Assembly (NCBI GenBank): GCA_002633005.1
Contig: NMRA01000012.1
Location: 1,659,911-1,704,709, forward strand
Reading direction: 5' to 3'
Source: Phoronis australis
Lineage: Eukaryota; Phoronida; Phoronidae
Length of the DNA: 44,799 nucleotides
Part shown: in pieces, positions 1-12,386 of the stretch
Layout of the letters: each line of letters begins with the position of its first letter
Numbering within the stretch: the stretch's first letter is position 1
Made by a program: the position numbers and the translations under genes
Notes under the pieces: generated by a model
What the model saw: only the letters and a program-made list of their open reading frames with translations
Database searches by the model: none
What the model was told of the DNA's origin: nothing

Positions 1-160
1 CCATAAGCATACAATACCATGATCAAGTCACCATAAGCATACAATACCATGATCCATAAGCATACAATACCATGATCAAGTCACCATAAGCATACAATAT
101 CATGACCAAGTCACCATAAGCATACAATACCATGATCAAGTCACCATAAGCATAAAATAC
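1..160. repeat. 30-bp minisatellite at the CUB gene splice donor
   Basis: About five tandem copies of a unit of the form ccataagcatacaatacc plus atgatcaagtca (30 bp) run from the window start to 160; the second copy is shortened to 23 bp and the last is partial. On the minus strand the array begins exactly at the donor of the CUB-gene exon 365-161, and every unit carries a GTATTGTATG word resembling the real donor GTATTTTATG at 160-151. The array therefore seems to have grown from the first bases of the intron. It continues off the left edge, so its full size is unknown. Confidence 0.9.
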
Positions 161-365
161 CTGACTGAGGCAGAATTACAGTCTTTGTGTCGGAATCAAA
201 ATAGTCACACTTGAGTCGCCAACCAACGTGGCTTCCGGGGATTGTCCAAGCAGGATTGGTGAAGCGAAGCAACACTTTGGATGAGTTAGACACAAAATTG
301 GGACGTTCCTTGACAGCATTCACCTTCTGCTCATAGGATACAATAGTTCTTCCACTGTCCACAAC
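161..365 (-). CDS. CUB-domain secreted protein, exon 3 (partial gene)
   Basis: This is the third coding exon of the minus-strand CUB gene whose earlier exons lie at 13722-13535 and 18217-18133. It begins after a good acceptor (gcattttag) in phase 0 and ends at donor CAG|gtattt in phase 1, giving about 68 residues (about 92-159 of the joined protein). It supplies the second half of a CUB-like beta sandwich: SNSSKVLLRFTNPAW matches the family pattern of a hydrophobic strand with 'L.L.F.S', and the G-x-x-V-G-W-R-L-K-C stretch matches the closing 'GF.a.Y' strand. Cys144 could pair with Cys45 of exon 2; the other two usual CUB cysteines are missing. NSS at 118 is a possible N-glycosylation site. 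CUB domains are extracellular and bind proteins or sugars. The gene continues beyond the left edge, so further domains are unknown. Exon calls are mine from splice signals and phase; the family is recognised by pattern only. Confidence 0.72.
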
Positions 366-3300
366 CTAAAATGCAAATATTTGATTGAGAACCTTCTGGT
401 CACACATGTTTATAATTATGTATTAGCAATTTCTTGTGGTTCCTGAAAACAGCTGGAAAGCTTATTAACTAAAATAAAATTGATGATTTTCATTTCTTAA
501 AAATGGAAATTGCATCCAAAGAGATGCACTCATCAACTAAGAAACAAGCTTGTTAACTTGACTGTGCCAAACGCTGCAAAAATGCAGCTTTCAGGGAGAA
601 AAATTTTGAAGTTTTAGAGCAGACTACCTCTAGTAAACACCATTATTTTATAAGTAAGGAATCGAGCTGGTTATACAGACAGGAAGACAGAATCTATGGA
701 AGTCTGGTGAGGTTTGCAATCTTGTCATTATGTACCACACATGATTACATGCAGCCATGAGAGGGTTTGTGACATGCGTGTTGATTACCATTATAAACAT
801 TGATGAATTAAATACAAAAGATATACTTTGCTGTCAATTTCATCATTTATTTTCGACCCTGTCCACACGGCTCCAGAAACTTATGAAAAATAATGCAAAC
901 CTTTCACTACAGAGATTGCCTTCTCTCGACAAATGTCCACTGTCAAAATCGAATTTGAAAATGCTCTACACTGTGGGCATCTGAGCAGAATAAAACGTAA
1001 CTATTTCAGACTGGAAAATAATGTAATCACATGCCTTGGGCAGATGAAAATACATCTTTTCTAAAACCTTTACATCATGCTTGTACACATGTTAATTAGC
1101 ATATTTCAGTGGACAGAGAGCTTTGTGACAGTGTAAAGAAAAAGCTGTGTTTTCCGTCATTCCGTGACACATTAAGTGTATTCGTGTGGATGGACTACTT
1201 TGTGAAAACATTACAAAAATGGAGTTGTGTCCACAGAGACTTTTTTAAGTGGGATTTTTCTGAAACCCATTGACCCCCTCAACCCACAACCCCCTTGACC
1301 CATGACCCCCTTGACCCATGACCCCTCAACCCACAACCTTTGACAATAGAGGTATCTGTTGGCTAGTTATTACATTGCTGGGTGACTTTCCCATATGACA
1401 TATGCAAGTCTGCTCTGGCTGAAGTCTGGTGAGTAAAAGTGGCGTGAGAACGCTGGTGGTCTTGAATGCGCATTGTGAGCACGCTATCGTTGTCACGGAA
1501 ATAAGTTTCACGAGCGGCTATCAGTGGCCCAGTTCTAATAAACTTAGGGAAAGAATATGTTAACATGAATGTACACAATTTCATATTTTTATTATTTGCT
1601 TTAAATTGTATACTCCACATAACGTTGAAATCTTCCAACAGTTTAGTTAACAGGCTGAGTTTGTTTTTTCAACTCTGTTTACTGGACAGGTGAAATTACA
1701 GTTTTGTTTGGTTCCTCACACTCTGCAATTCACTGAAGAGCAGACGAGACAATTACACTCTGCTGAAAATGACATTTGTAAGGTTGGTAGGTCTTTGATT
1801 TGATTTGGTCGTGTTGTTTTTTTCTGTTTTTGTCTTTCAAACTTGCCAAATCGACTGCCTTAATTGCAAAATAATAGAATATCATGAAATGTCGAAAAAT
1901 AACTAGTAGGGTCTAATATTCTAGTGCAGAACAAACACTCAGAAATCAAATGTCACTCTTACATAAAATACTGTAACATGATTTTAGTAGCCAAAAATGT
2001 CTCGTTGAAAAACTCCTAGCACGTAGTGTGACAGGTTGTTGAAAGTGGCTCTTAACTGGAGCTGAAAGATATCAGAGGCCACACTATAAAGAATGACTGT
2101 GTAATAGTCAGTTTTGTTGATTAATTTTGAAGAGAAATCGCTGGTTGTCTGGAACCATACCTCAAGAGTCTCGTTTGACGAACAAAAATGACAAAATAAA
2201 AGTACAATTTGATAGCTACAACACTCATCATTATTCATCAAAACTCGTTGAACCACAAAATCGGAAATTCACTTGGTGCAAACTTTTGCGGCGCGTCCCG
2301 TGAAATCTCACGGTTACAAGCTCCAAGAATAGTAGACATTAAGGCCACATGCCGGCATTCCATATCAAGAGTTTCATAACAGAAACTAATAGAAGGAAGT
2401 CATCTCTACTCCAGTTAATCATTAATACAAAAACAAAGGAATCCTCTTACAGGATCAAATGAGACGTGTCGAAACTGAAACCTGGCAGCTAATGCACATA
2501 AGTGTGTTTTTAATGATATGTACTTTCATTTCTTTGAAGCTGTCAACACTTTGTGTAAGTATTTTTCAGTTCTTTAATTTATCATAAATAGGAATATTTC
2601 ATCAAGACATTGTACTACATTATGCAACAAACTAATCACCATGATCATCTTAGATGGAAAATACACTAGGCCTACTAGGTAATAAACTCAATATAGAAGG
2701 GTTTATGTTAGATAGTTGCATGTTATAATAACTTTTACACTATCTACGGTGTGGCATTTGTTTGCCAGTAGTTGAATGGGAAAATGGTGGAGCTTTGTTC
2801 AACTTGATATTTGAACTCTAAGTCAGATAGGCCTATAGATTTCAAAAATTCAAGTATTAATCAAGTATAGTGCATCACTTGAGCAGTTTTGTAAAAGAAG
2901 GAGTTAAAAATGATGTCTCACTCAGATGACACCTCAAGCATGTCATAGTAGAGATCCTGTAAATCACATGACGACACAGACACCAAAAAAAACCCTAGAT
3001 GGTTTGGCTATAAAAACTTTCATTGAAAAAGTTAGAAGTGCAGCCGTCACAGACCCTTATCAGTGAGTCTAAAACATGACAACTAAGATCAGCCGTGAAA
3101 ATTTACTATGCATCATTTCAGTTTACGGGCAGAACAAAAAGAAACATGATAATGATCGGACAATTTTTATGAGAAATGAAATATTGTCACAATTTACATC
3201 TTAAAGTCTCATACAGCAGCGGCAAGCCGAAGCAAAACCTTGAAGCTCAAACAGCAAATACACAAAATGAACCGAGAGTGGCGTAGATGAAGTAATATCC

Positions 3301-4500
3301 CACGAGACATTATTCTGCGTATCGACCAAGTTTCTTTCATATTCTTGGCAGATTTCAGACTTCACCCAGACTGTTCATGTGGCTGATCACATTCTATGTA
3401 CTCGCCCATTAGGTTACAAGTTTTCTCTCAATAAAAGGAACAGTTTTACCGTAAATGTAACGATTTATAACTGAAAGAGATAAAAAAGATGAAAACAACC
3501 CAGGTAATTGAGCATTGAACTTGTAACATTTCCTGAAAATAGTTAAATAACAACATTTGATATAGTTGAGGATTCAGCGCCTGAGTTGCAGAATGACATA
3601 ATATTTAGCAATTGAAAACTGAGACAGAAGAGTCATATAATTAACAGTTTTGTAGCACACGTTACGTCTGGAACTTGATTGCATGTCGAGTGTTATTTAT
3701 ACTGCAGCAATATTGTATTACTCTAAACTATTTTGGGAGTTTGATGTTCAAAACAGCAAAGAAAGTCGAGTCGACAGTGACCTACCTTTTGAAGTTTCCA
3801 TGTCAGAGGGCACCGTTGAAGTAGTCCAAGAGGGGAATACAGAAAACAAAATCACGTGGCTGTATTGCAGTTGACTGATTCAACAAGTATGGGATAAAGT
3901 TCAAGACACAGTAATCAGGCAAAATATTGTTTCCCGTCTTGACGCCTGATTCTACAAAAATTACTGGTAATAACTATAAGGGAGGCAAAATTCAAATGAC
4001 AGAGCGGCTTAGCCACGACCCACTTTTATTGTCAATTCCCCTTCAGAGGGAAGGCTACAATTTACTTCATACCTAACATGTCACAAAACTTAGCATGTCA
4101 CAAAATTCAATTTACAAAGTACATAACTTCCACTTTCTCATTCGAAAAATCTGCAGATGACAATTATCTGTTTCACACTTTGTTTATACAACCCTTTTAT
4201 TTGTCTTTAAACCGATTCCCGCACTCCAAATTTTCATGACTGTGCAAAGAAAAATTGGCTAATGTATTTTTTAATGAACCTACAACCTAGTTCCAGATAT
4301 AAATGTGAAAATGACCTCGAACATAAAGCGAGCAAGAATTTTAGCAGACCTGTGTACCACCAAAGAAGCATTTAGGTACTTTGGACACCAGATTTGCAGA
4401 TTTTTCTGATCAGTAAATTCGCAGGTTTTCGCGTAGGCCTATTGACCAAACATCAAAACTTTTAAGATTATTAGCCTATTAAAACTGAGTTCAGCTGGTC
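366..4500. other. Intron 2 of the CUB gene, left part: no gene seen
   Basis: This is AT-rich sequence without a convincing exon on either strand. Open frames near 757-984, 1326-1638 and 1984-2256 are short and have no signal, motif or splice support. The only clear structure is the C-rich array at 1263-1347. Confidence 0.6.
1263..1347. repeat. C-rich simple tandem array
   Basis: Imperfect tandem words of the type cccttgacccatga and cccctcaacccacaa alternate over about 85 bp. No coding frame is preserved. It lies within intron 2 of the CUB gene. Confidence 0.8.
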
Positions 4501-4514
4501 CTTTTCCTTCTGGT

Positions 4515-4960
4515 CAGGGTTTCTGAAAATAAGCCCACCTGATGAAATGCCCATGGACGTCTATTCAGAAAGTTATGCCGAATAAATGCCCATGGGCGTT
4601 TATTTTGGTGTTACAACTTCTGGTGTCAGGTGTCCAGATAGTGGGCCGTTTATTTGAAAAATTTCCTCTTAAAAGCTCACGAAGCATTGACTTTTAGTCG
4701 CAAATTCAGTTTCAGGAGCATTTATCATTTATAAAAAACAAACAAAGTGCTAGTGAATTATGCATTTATTAAAATATAAATTTAAATAAAGCACATTTTT
4801 AGTTAAAAAATTTCAAAGTCTGGAAACCTATGACTGTCCGTTTACACGTCACCCTTTTCCGAATAAACGCCCGGGCGTTTATTTGGTGTTATTAAAATGT
4901 CTGAAATTTTTCAATTTCCGAATACACGCTCATGGGCTTATTTACGGAAAATCCCGGTTA
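4515..4960. mobile_element. MITE-like repeat with nested palindromes
   Basis: Two palindromic words sit about 280 bp apart: aataaatgcccatgggcgtt at 4582 and the perfect palindrome AATAAACGCCCGGGCGTTTATT (shown in parts: AATAAACGCCC/GGGCGTTTATT) at 4862-4883. Outer words tctgaaaataagcccac (left) and gggcttatttacggaaaa (right) are inverted relative to each other. This looks like a non-autonomous DNA transposon; no coding frame or clear target duplication was found. Confidence 0.5.
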
Positions 4961-6061
4961 GTACCGTAACTTACTTTGAAACAGTTCTTAAATTACGCTT
5001 AGTGATTTGACCAACAATTTTCAGAATTACCTATTGGAGTGGTGCTGTCACATTAGAGGCGAAACTTTGCTGGGAAAGGTAAACTCCTTAATCAAACTGC
5101 AGGCAAAACTTCTTAAAACAGTAAGATTCAAAAGTGAAACTTTGGTACTCACCGAAACTTAATGGGAACGAGCAAAGTGAAGTTTCGTCAGTTACGGCAA
5201 CGATATATGGTAAACCGAAGTTCCCCTAATAGGAAAGCACCATTACTGAACTCAAATATGTTAATGTTATACTAATATATGCAGCAATGGTATTGTACCG
5301 TGAATCAAGATAAATCAGATCCACAACAAAGAGTTCTTTGCTTCAAAAGTTGTACTCGTTTCTTAAACCAAAAACATGTCTGCAAAAAATGTGCTCATGA
5401 ATCTGCACAGAGTCTGGACAATGTTTTGCGCCAGGCGACATGTTCTCAAACATTCTCAAAACTTCGGAATAATTGCAAGCGAAACACGTACCACCCACCG
5501 TACTGCCTGTCAAAAAACCTTGACTGGTGCCAACGGCTCGCATGCCGCAAAGTCAGTGCGGTCACCAGCCATATATGTGCAAGGACGTACCACACAGCTT
5601 GCAATATAAATTTGATGGTCCCTTCCATAAGACACCAACATTCTTGGGAATAATGCGGCAAAAACAGATGTTCCCTTCCGTCATACGCTATTTTCTTCAC
5701 AGCTTGTAATATGCAGCTTCCATGCTTTGTCATATTGACAACAGTACGGATTTAGCCAGAGATAGCCGGAATCCACCAATCACAGAAGTCGTTGCTTATA
5801 ATTCAGGCCGGTGGTGATGAATATCAGAAGAAGAAGCCTTACCATCTCAATCAGTAGTTTTATGGGTCTCCTATCAAATCAGTTATTTAAGAAATTTCAA
5901 CCTAAGTAATGAAGGAAATGCTAATACCTTAAAGAAAACTTGCTACCAAAACATGATGTCTGCACACGACGACTTTTACCGTAAGTATGAAAGTTGATAA
6001 CAACCGTTCAATTCATTTTCATCTTGCGTTTCAGTAGACAGAAAGGGAGAAGAAAACAAGA

Positions 6062-6501
6062 ATGTACCGACTACTGCTCTGCCACCTGTTATCATTAATA
6101 ATCATTTCCGTGAGCCAAGACTGGTCGTGTCCAGAAAGATGTCATGTGGTGTATAGAGTGGATAATCAGACACTTAGAGACACGTACCAGAGTTACGAGC
6201 AGGCACTGGTCGCATTACCACACAATATAACATCACTATCGTTACCAGACAGGTGTAAAGCTTATCGACTAGAGCAGAATTCGCTGCAGAAATTCACCAA
6301 GTTGCATACGCTTCGGCTTAGAATTTGTGGCCTAAGACCAAATATTTACAGATTGGCTTTTAGTGGCTTGCTAAACCTCAAAGAACTGATGCTCGATTTT
6401 TTTTCATTCCCTTTTGAGCGAGGTGGGTATGTGACAATAGACCCATTAGCATTTAAACCACTACAACATCTGAAAACTTTACGTATATTTCCGAACACAC
6501 A
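6062..6501 (+). CDS. Toll-like / leucine-rich-repeat receptor, N-terminal fragment
   Basis: The frame gives 146 residues and is then cut by a single N at 6502. Residues 1-18 form a signal peptide (MYRLLLCHLLSLIIISVS). An N-terminal cysteine pair follows (C23, C27), as in LRR N-caps. From about residue 81 come leucine-rich repeats: LHTLRLRICGL, then LAFSGLLNLKEL, then LAFKPLQHLKTLRIF. N-glycosylation sites are at N35 (NQT) and N55 (NIT). The architecture fits the ectodomain start of a Toll-like receptor, which in amphioxus and sea urchins is often a large single-exon family, but the transmembrane and TIR parts are not present. The ATG has A at -3. A possible 54-bp 5'UTR intron (GTAAGT at 5981, TTTCAG at 6034) lies upstream. 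After the N the sequence changes to a 23-bp repeat and AT-rich DNA, so the gene is broken by the assembly or genuinely truncated. It lies antisense within intron 2 of the CUB gene. Confidence 0.7.
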
Positions 6502-6609
6502 NTACTATCAGTACCAAGTTAGTGTTACTATCAGTACCAAGTTAGTGTTACTATCAGTACCAAGTTAGTGTTACTATTAGTACCAAGTTAGTGTTACTAT
6601 CAGTACCAA
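6502..6609. repeat. Contig gap (N) and 23-bp tandem repeat
   Basis: Position 6502 is N. Directly after it come four full copies and one partial copy of a 23-bp unit starting tactatcagtaccaagtta. The array abuts the interrupted LRR frame, so the repeat is probably why the assembly failed here. Confidence 0.9.
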
Positions 6610-9600
6610 AATAGCTTTTTTTATTCCTTTTCCCTCTTCTCTTTTCTTACTCTTCTTTTTGTTTAGAAGTAAAATCTTGTTAATTTCAAGTGTAGCAGTG
6701 TTTATTTTGTAATTTTGTTTCTGTTCTCTTTTAATGTCTGTTATTAGAATAGCATTTCTTTGTTTAAACCAGATATAATGGTCTGCCTCCTGGGTTCTTT
6801 GACTATTTTATAGGAGTGTTACTTGAAATGAACCATATTTTTTGAATGAATTAAGGATCTGCTCATTTTTAATTTCTTGACAAAGGTATTCAGAAGTTAT
6901 TACAAAGCACTGAATAGCAAATCGTTATTCTTCATTATTTTTATCTGATGAAACTTTTCACACAATAGATATGAGTTCAAATTTTCCATCCACAAATAAA
7001 ATGTTATTTATTTCCTCTGTTGAGCTGCCATCCCTCCCTTACAGCAGGTTATATCCACCAGACTTGGGGCAAAATTGGCATATTTTAGCAAAGACACTAT
7101 AACAGGCTACGGAAAATAGAAACAACTCAATGAAACTGAAACTAGGAAGTTTTGAATTGTAGCAACAAGGTCAATGGAAGTAAAAGAACATGTGACAGTA
7201 AATTGACACTGATTCTGATGATATTATTTGTGGACAAAGAGCCTAATAGTATTAAAAGCATCTTTTTAGGTAGCCTTGGTACAAAGCTGTATATAAATAT
7301 ACAGCTTTACACCGATGTGGGTAAAAAAGTGGTAAGATAAAATCTGATACAAAATTAGTGTCATTATAAACTACAGTCTTCCTTGAGTAAACTGAACTAT
7401 TTAACAGTGTTGGAAGAAATGGCGTTCTTCTCTTATTCTGCTGCTAAAGTTGTGGAGCGATCTTTATCGACCGCTTTCGGCGCCATGAAATATTGCTTCA
7501 TCTATTGGCCAGTTTCTTTTTTTGCCGATTCTTCAATCAACTATTCTTCTTCCACGAGGTTGCCTAGATATCACAACAAATTATCGGAACTGGTTTCATT
7601 TAATAACAAGTTTTTAGAATTTTGATGCCGAAAAACTAAATTTCAGAAGAAATTTTATACTGCTGCTAAGCTATCATCATCTACTTTTTAGGCCACTTTC
7701 AAAGATGCAACATTATTGTGCTGTCTTAATTAATTGAACAACAAAGTGTATAATATAAACCATATCCTACATTGGTTAAAACTAAAAAATTTAGGTCACA
7801 ATATGACAGATTAGGGCAATTTAAATTCTCGTTATTTCTTAAAATATAAGTAACCACAAATAACGTCTTTGAAATTTCAAAGTTTTTTAGCCCAGCTATT
7901 CTATCAGACAGAATATGAGAACATGTAGGTACTTGCAACAATGAAAAAGATCAAGTTTCCCAATTATTTTTGTCTGAAATTTGTGAGATTTTACCAAGAT
8001 TATTAACTAATGTTCAAATTCTCGCAATATACAAATAAGGGATTCCTATAGACTGCACTTAATTCAACATAGTTTATAACAAAGTGAGCCGCAACCTTAA
8101 CTCCAACTAATCTGCCTTTGAATGTCATATTTGCTATTTTTGCCATGTCTGGTGCATCAAAGGTTTTGTAATGTATGGAAACCACTTCTCCATAAAGGAT
8201 GTCAAAAAACCTTATGAAATATTCCTAGCTTTATTTAATGCCAGTTTCGTCGTGTTTTCTTAGCAATAGTGAACATCAGTTATTTGTCACAAAGTGTTAA
8301 CAACTGAACTTCCAAGGAAACTGGTTAAGCTTGGCTAAGTTGGCATTTCTAATAAAAAAAATCCGGCTTTGACTTATTTTATTACCAAGCGCTGAATTGA
8401 CTTAAAGATGCTATGATGTCTCAATAAAACTATGAATATTTAAATTTGCAGCAAGCGCCACCTTGCGACTTCCTGGAGAACTGTATGCGCAAGTATAATC
8501 AGGAAAAGAACCAATTTAAATAAATTGCGATTTTAAAGAAAACACCACAATTGATACAAGTGTGAACACATAGAAAACCCTAGTAATTCCAAAATGTTAA
8601 TTGCAATCGTTATTTGATAGTGAAATGAACAAATAATAAAACTGTGCCTTTTATGATTAGGGTAACGATGACATATTACCATACTCATTTACATAAAAAT
8701 AGACTTTTGCGAGATTGTAATGATAACTGGTTCTCTGATGGTTTCCGGCACACTGGAAGAACAGGGGTTGTTTCTAAACTTAATTTCAATTTTATATTCA
8801 CAATTTAATGAGACATAGTCAAAATTTTAGAATTTAAACCTCACGCAAGATAACCAAACTTGACGCGGCTCAATTCAAACTCGTTAGCACGTCTTGTTAA
8901 AACAGGCTGTGGAGAACACTGTCTATCCACAAAAAATCAGAAACATTCAACTAAAAGCAGTGGAGATATGGCTCAGCAAACCAAAAATGGGGAAAATGGC
9001 AGCCACAGCAACATCTTGTGTTGGATTTCCCCCAAATACAATACGTTTCGAGCCATTGACAAGACACAAGATGTGTGTAAATTTCACTTTGATCCAACAA
9101 AAACTGTGATCTGTAGTGTGCAAACAAGGAAAACAAAATTTGATGACGAAGCAACATAGTTAGAGAAATTTCATTTCACCAAGTAATGAAAGCGCTTCGC
9201 AGAGCAACAGTTTGCAAAATCGAACAAAAATTTAAAAGTGAATTTGACGACAGAACCAATATCAACAACCCTGACCCTGACAGCTATTTCACCGAAATAC
9301 AGTAAAAGAAAAAACGTTAAAAGAGTACTATAGAATTTGAAAAGGTTCGGTCAAAAGATTGCTGAGCTAGAGCTCCGCAAACATGATTCAAAAAATCGTT
9401 GTCACAGCGCCACCTTGTGATTTTGCCCCAATGCAAAGTGTTGAACTATTGTCTAGGAAAATACTGCCTGTAAATTTCATTTCGATCAGACAAAAAATAC
9501 GAGTTCTAGCACGAAGATGATGGGCAAGCAAAGTGTGGCTAGAAATAAGTAAATACAAGTATAGCAGCCATCTAAACAGTAAATCTATAACATCCTGAAA

Positions 9601-10074
9601 ATGGTACCTAAACTTCAAGGATATGCTTAGCCACTAGCCCAGTCGCCAATGCGAGTAAAAATGGTGCTGGGCGAGTAGAAATTGTCTTTCCGGTTGCCCA
9701 GGTGGCGAGCGGATTTTCAGAGCACAAAAGCACTCTATCGTTTCCCAGATTAATATAAATAAATTTTCTCCTATTTGTGCTGTTTTTATGAAAACAAAGG
9801 TTCAGTTTGGTCCGCGCATCGATGCTCGGGCAGTAAAAACATCAGTGCCGTGTGCTCCTACCGCGATTCGTCTAGACAAGAGATCACCGTGGTTGGTCGT
9901 GCACAAAGGAATTTGTGGACTAGCCCGAAACGAAGAAAAAGGGGGGAAAGGTGGAAGACCAGTCCATGTGCTTGCAGCAAGTGAAATTGGGAATCTAAAA
10001 ACAGGGGCTGGGCGGTTAATATCAAAATTTTTGATAAGTCTTGATTTATTGCTTACTGCACTTAGGACCGTGTT
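6610..10074. other. Intron 2 of the CUB gene, middle part: no gene seen
   Basis: This stretch is AT-rich. Short frames (7383-7625, 8860-9159, 9788-10117) lack recognisable motifs. Two diverged blocks at about 8935-9125 and 9355-9500 share words (CAGCAAAC/CCGCAAAC, GTAAATTTCA.TT.GATC..ACAAAAA), suggesting an old repeat with roughly 410-bp spacing. Confidence 0.5.
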
Positions 10075-11911
10075 TACCCTTACAAAAATGAACTTACGTT
10101 TTTCGCTGAAAACTTAAGTTTTTGGAAAACAACTTAAGTTTTAGAGGAAAAACTTAAGTTCTTCCGAAAAAAAAAGTTTTTAAAAGAAACTTAAGTTTTT
10201 AAAACTTAAGTTTTTCAGCACAATGTTAAGTTTTTCAGAAAGCTTAAGTTTTTTCAGGTGTAAAACTTAAGTTTTCACAAATAAACTTAAGTTTCAAGAA
10301 ATAACTTAAGTTTTCATGAAAAAGTTTTCTGTACTAACAAAACTTAAGTTTTTCTAATAACTTAAGTTTATCACAAAACTTCAGTTTTTATAATATTAAA
10401 AACTTAAGCTTTCCTGACTTCTTAAGTTTTTCGCCAACTTTAGTTTTTCCAATTATAGAAACTAAGTTTTCCTGACTTCTTAAGTTTTTCAGAAAACTAG
10501 AGTTTTTTCATGTGTGGAAAACTTGAATTTTCTAAAAACTCTAAGGTTTCTATGTGACGAAAATTTATGTTTTCAAGCTTTTAAAATTTGAATATTGTGA
10601 GATATTTAATTTTTTGTTCGAAATTTTCCCATTATTTTCCAACAAAAAATTCTAGTTTTCTCATGCAAAACCCATCATCTCATAAAAATGTGGCCCGAAT
10701 GTTTCCTTATATAGATACAAACCATAAAACGACGAGCGTTTAACCTGGTCAGTACAGAATTAGTGCAAATACGTAATCATTATCACAGGTCTTTGTGTAT
10801 TTAAATGTAGACGAACATCCGGTGACCAACACCAGTAAGAATGCACCCAATGTTCATCCCCTGAGTCACTTACCTGATCAGTAAAATGTAATCAGTAGAA
10901 CTCATGCAATTCTTAAAAAACATAGGCCAAGTTATTGTGCAAGTTTCATTTGTGTTGAGTTGTATTCGAAAGGCAGTTTCCACCAAAAGTCAACTGTTCG
11001 AATTTTATAACCGACAGTCAACTTCGAACAAAAAGTCGTGTGTCGGCTAGCCCAATGACCTTTATATTACTATGAACAGAGCCTGCAAGAAGACATTTCA
11101 GAAGATTTGGAAGTCAGGTTAGTGCCAGAGAGCTTTCTAAAATCGAATGGCCACAATCGGTGCTATGATTTCCAACGAACGTGTTAAGTTCAGTTGTTAT
11201 TGTCAGCCACTCACGAGTCACGCTGTCACATACCGACATGGACTCACTCTGTGTGTGAATTATCTAAACTTCTAACCCGTAGTATACTTCTGGAGGCCCA
11301 TCAGAGGAAGCCATAACGTTCTCATAAGGCTATTACTCTATTATATTTCTGTCTTCTGACTCTGTTCTGAGGTTGTGTCAGTGAGCATCAATGCAAGGGG
11401 GAGGGGGACTACCGAGGCAAAGTGTAATCATTTCGTAAGCTGGGTATATTGGCATTGGTTGTGTGTGCTTATGTCTATGTTCGTATTAATTCTTGGAAGC
11501 TCCTGATTTTGAATCTCATATCATTACAGGTCAATAATTTGCAAGGTTCACTTGCCTCATCCACGCACACATTCTAAAATATCAGGGGGTGCTTAAGTTT
11601 TCCAAAAACTTAAGTATTTTGGAACAAGTTTTTTGGAAAGAACTAAGTTTTTAAAACTTAAGTTTTTAAAACTTAATAAGTCTTCAGAAAACTTAGCTTC
11701 TTGAAAATCTTAAGTTTTTAGAACTTACGTTTTTGAAAAACTCAAGTTTTTGAAAGCTTAACTTATGAAAACTTAAGTTCGTTCCAAAAAACTTGTTCCA
11801 AAATACTTAAGTTTTCGCCAAAAACTTGAGTTTTTGTGAATGAAAACTTAAGTTTTTCAGACCAAAAACTTAAGTTTTTCGATGAAAACTTAAGTTCATT
11901 TTTGTAAGGGT
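10075..11911. mobile_element. Foldback element built of AACTTAAGTTTT words
   Basis: The ends are a perfect inverted repeat: left TACCCTTACAAAAATGAACT from 10075 and its complement ending GTAAGGGTA at 11911. They may be flanked by a TA duplication. Each end leads into a dense array of AACTTAAGTTTT palindromic words (about 10085-10560 on the left and 11590-11905 on the right). The unique middle (10680-11580) has no coding frame. The right array contains its own hairpin (around 11600-11640 against 11770-11815). Non-autonomous foldback DNA transposons have this layout; the superfamily cannot be assigned. Confidence 0.6.
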
Positions 11912-12386
11912 ATACCCTCACGGGGCCACACTGACGTCGGACTTCAAGCATATCAGTTAAAAGATAGGTTGGGGGATTGAAGTAACGGACTTCCAACGGC
12001 CTGTAGTGCATGATACAGTGGCGTTGTGATCCCGAGTGTGATTGGGTTTTTACGTACCTCGGTGGCTGTTCGTCATTTCTTAGAACTAAGGTATTCCTAT
12101 AGGTAGGCCTGCGTTCAGTAGGGCAAGTTTCTTGAGAGAAAAGACAGATCAAGCAAGCTTCCGCTAGTTAGCAGTGTATTTCTAAGGGAAGCACTTGATT
12201 TTGTAAAGATTCGCTTCCTGCTGTACCCCTAGGCAACCAAACACGTGCTTAATGATTGACAGGTCTTCTTACTGAATACTTTGCCAGGAACTTATAGTTT
12301 AGCAACCAAGCAGGTGCTAATGATTGACAGATTTTCTAACTGAATACTTTGAACTTAGTTTGAACATTGTAACATTTTATATACAT
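11427..12386. repeat. Duplicated segment, copy A (ends at the N gap)
   Basis: From atcatttcgtaagctggg to aacattttatatacat this 960-bp stretch is nearly identical to 12388-13265. It ends exactly at the N (12387). It includes the right array of the foldback element and about 470 bp of flank. Copy A carries extra AACTTAAG words relative to copy B. Confidence 0.9.

Noticed and set aside
1-160. CRISPR-like regular repeats
   Set aside because: Units are contiguous with no unique spacers, and the setting is eukaryotic; it is a minisatellite.
5279-5733. Cluster of overlapping 60-124-codon frames on both strands just upstream of the LRR gene
   Set aside because: All frames are open together, none has a known motif or signal, and codon content looks random; more likely a stop-poor repeat or chance.
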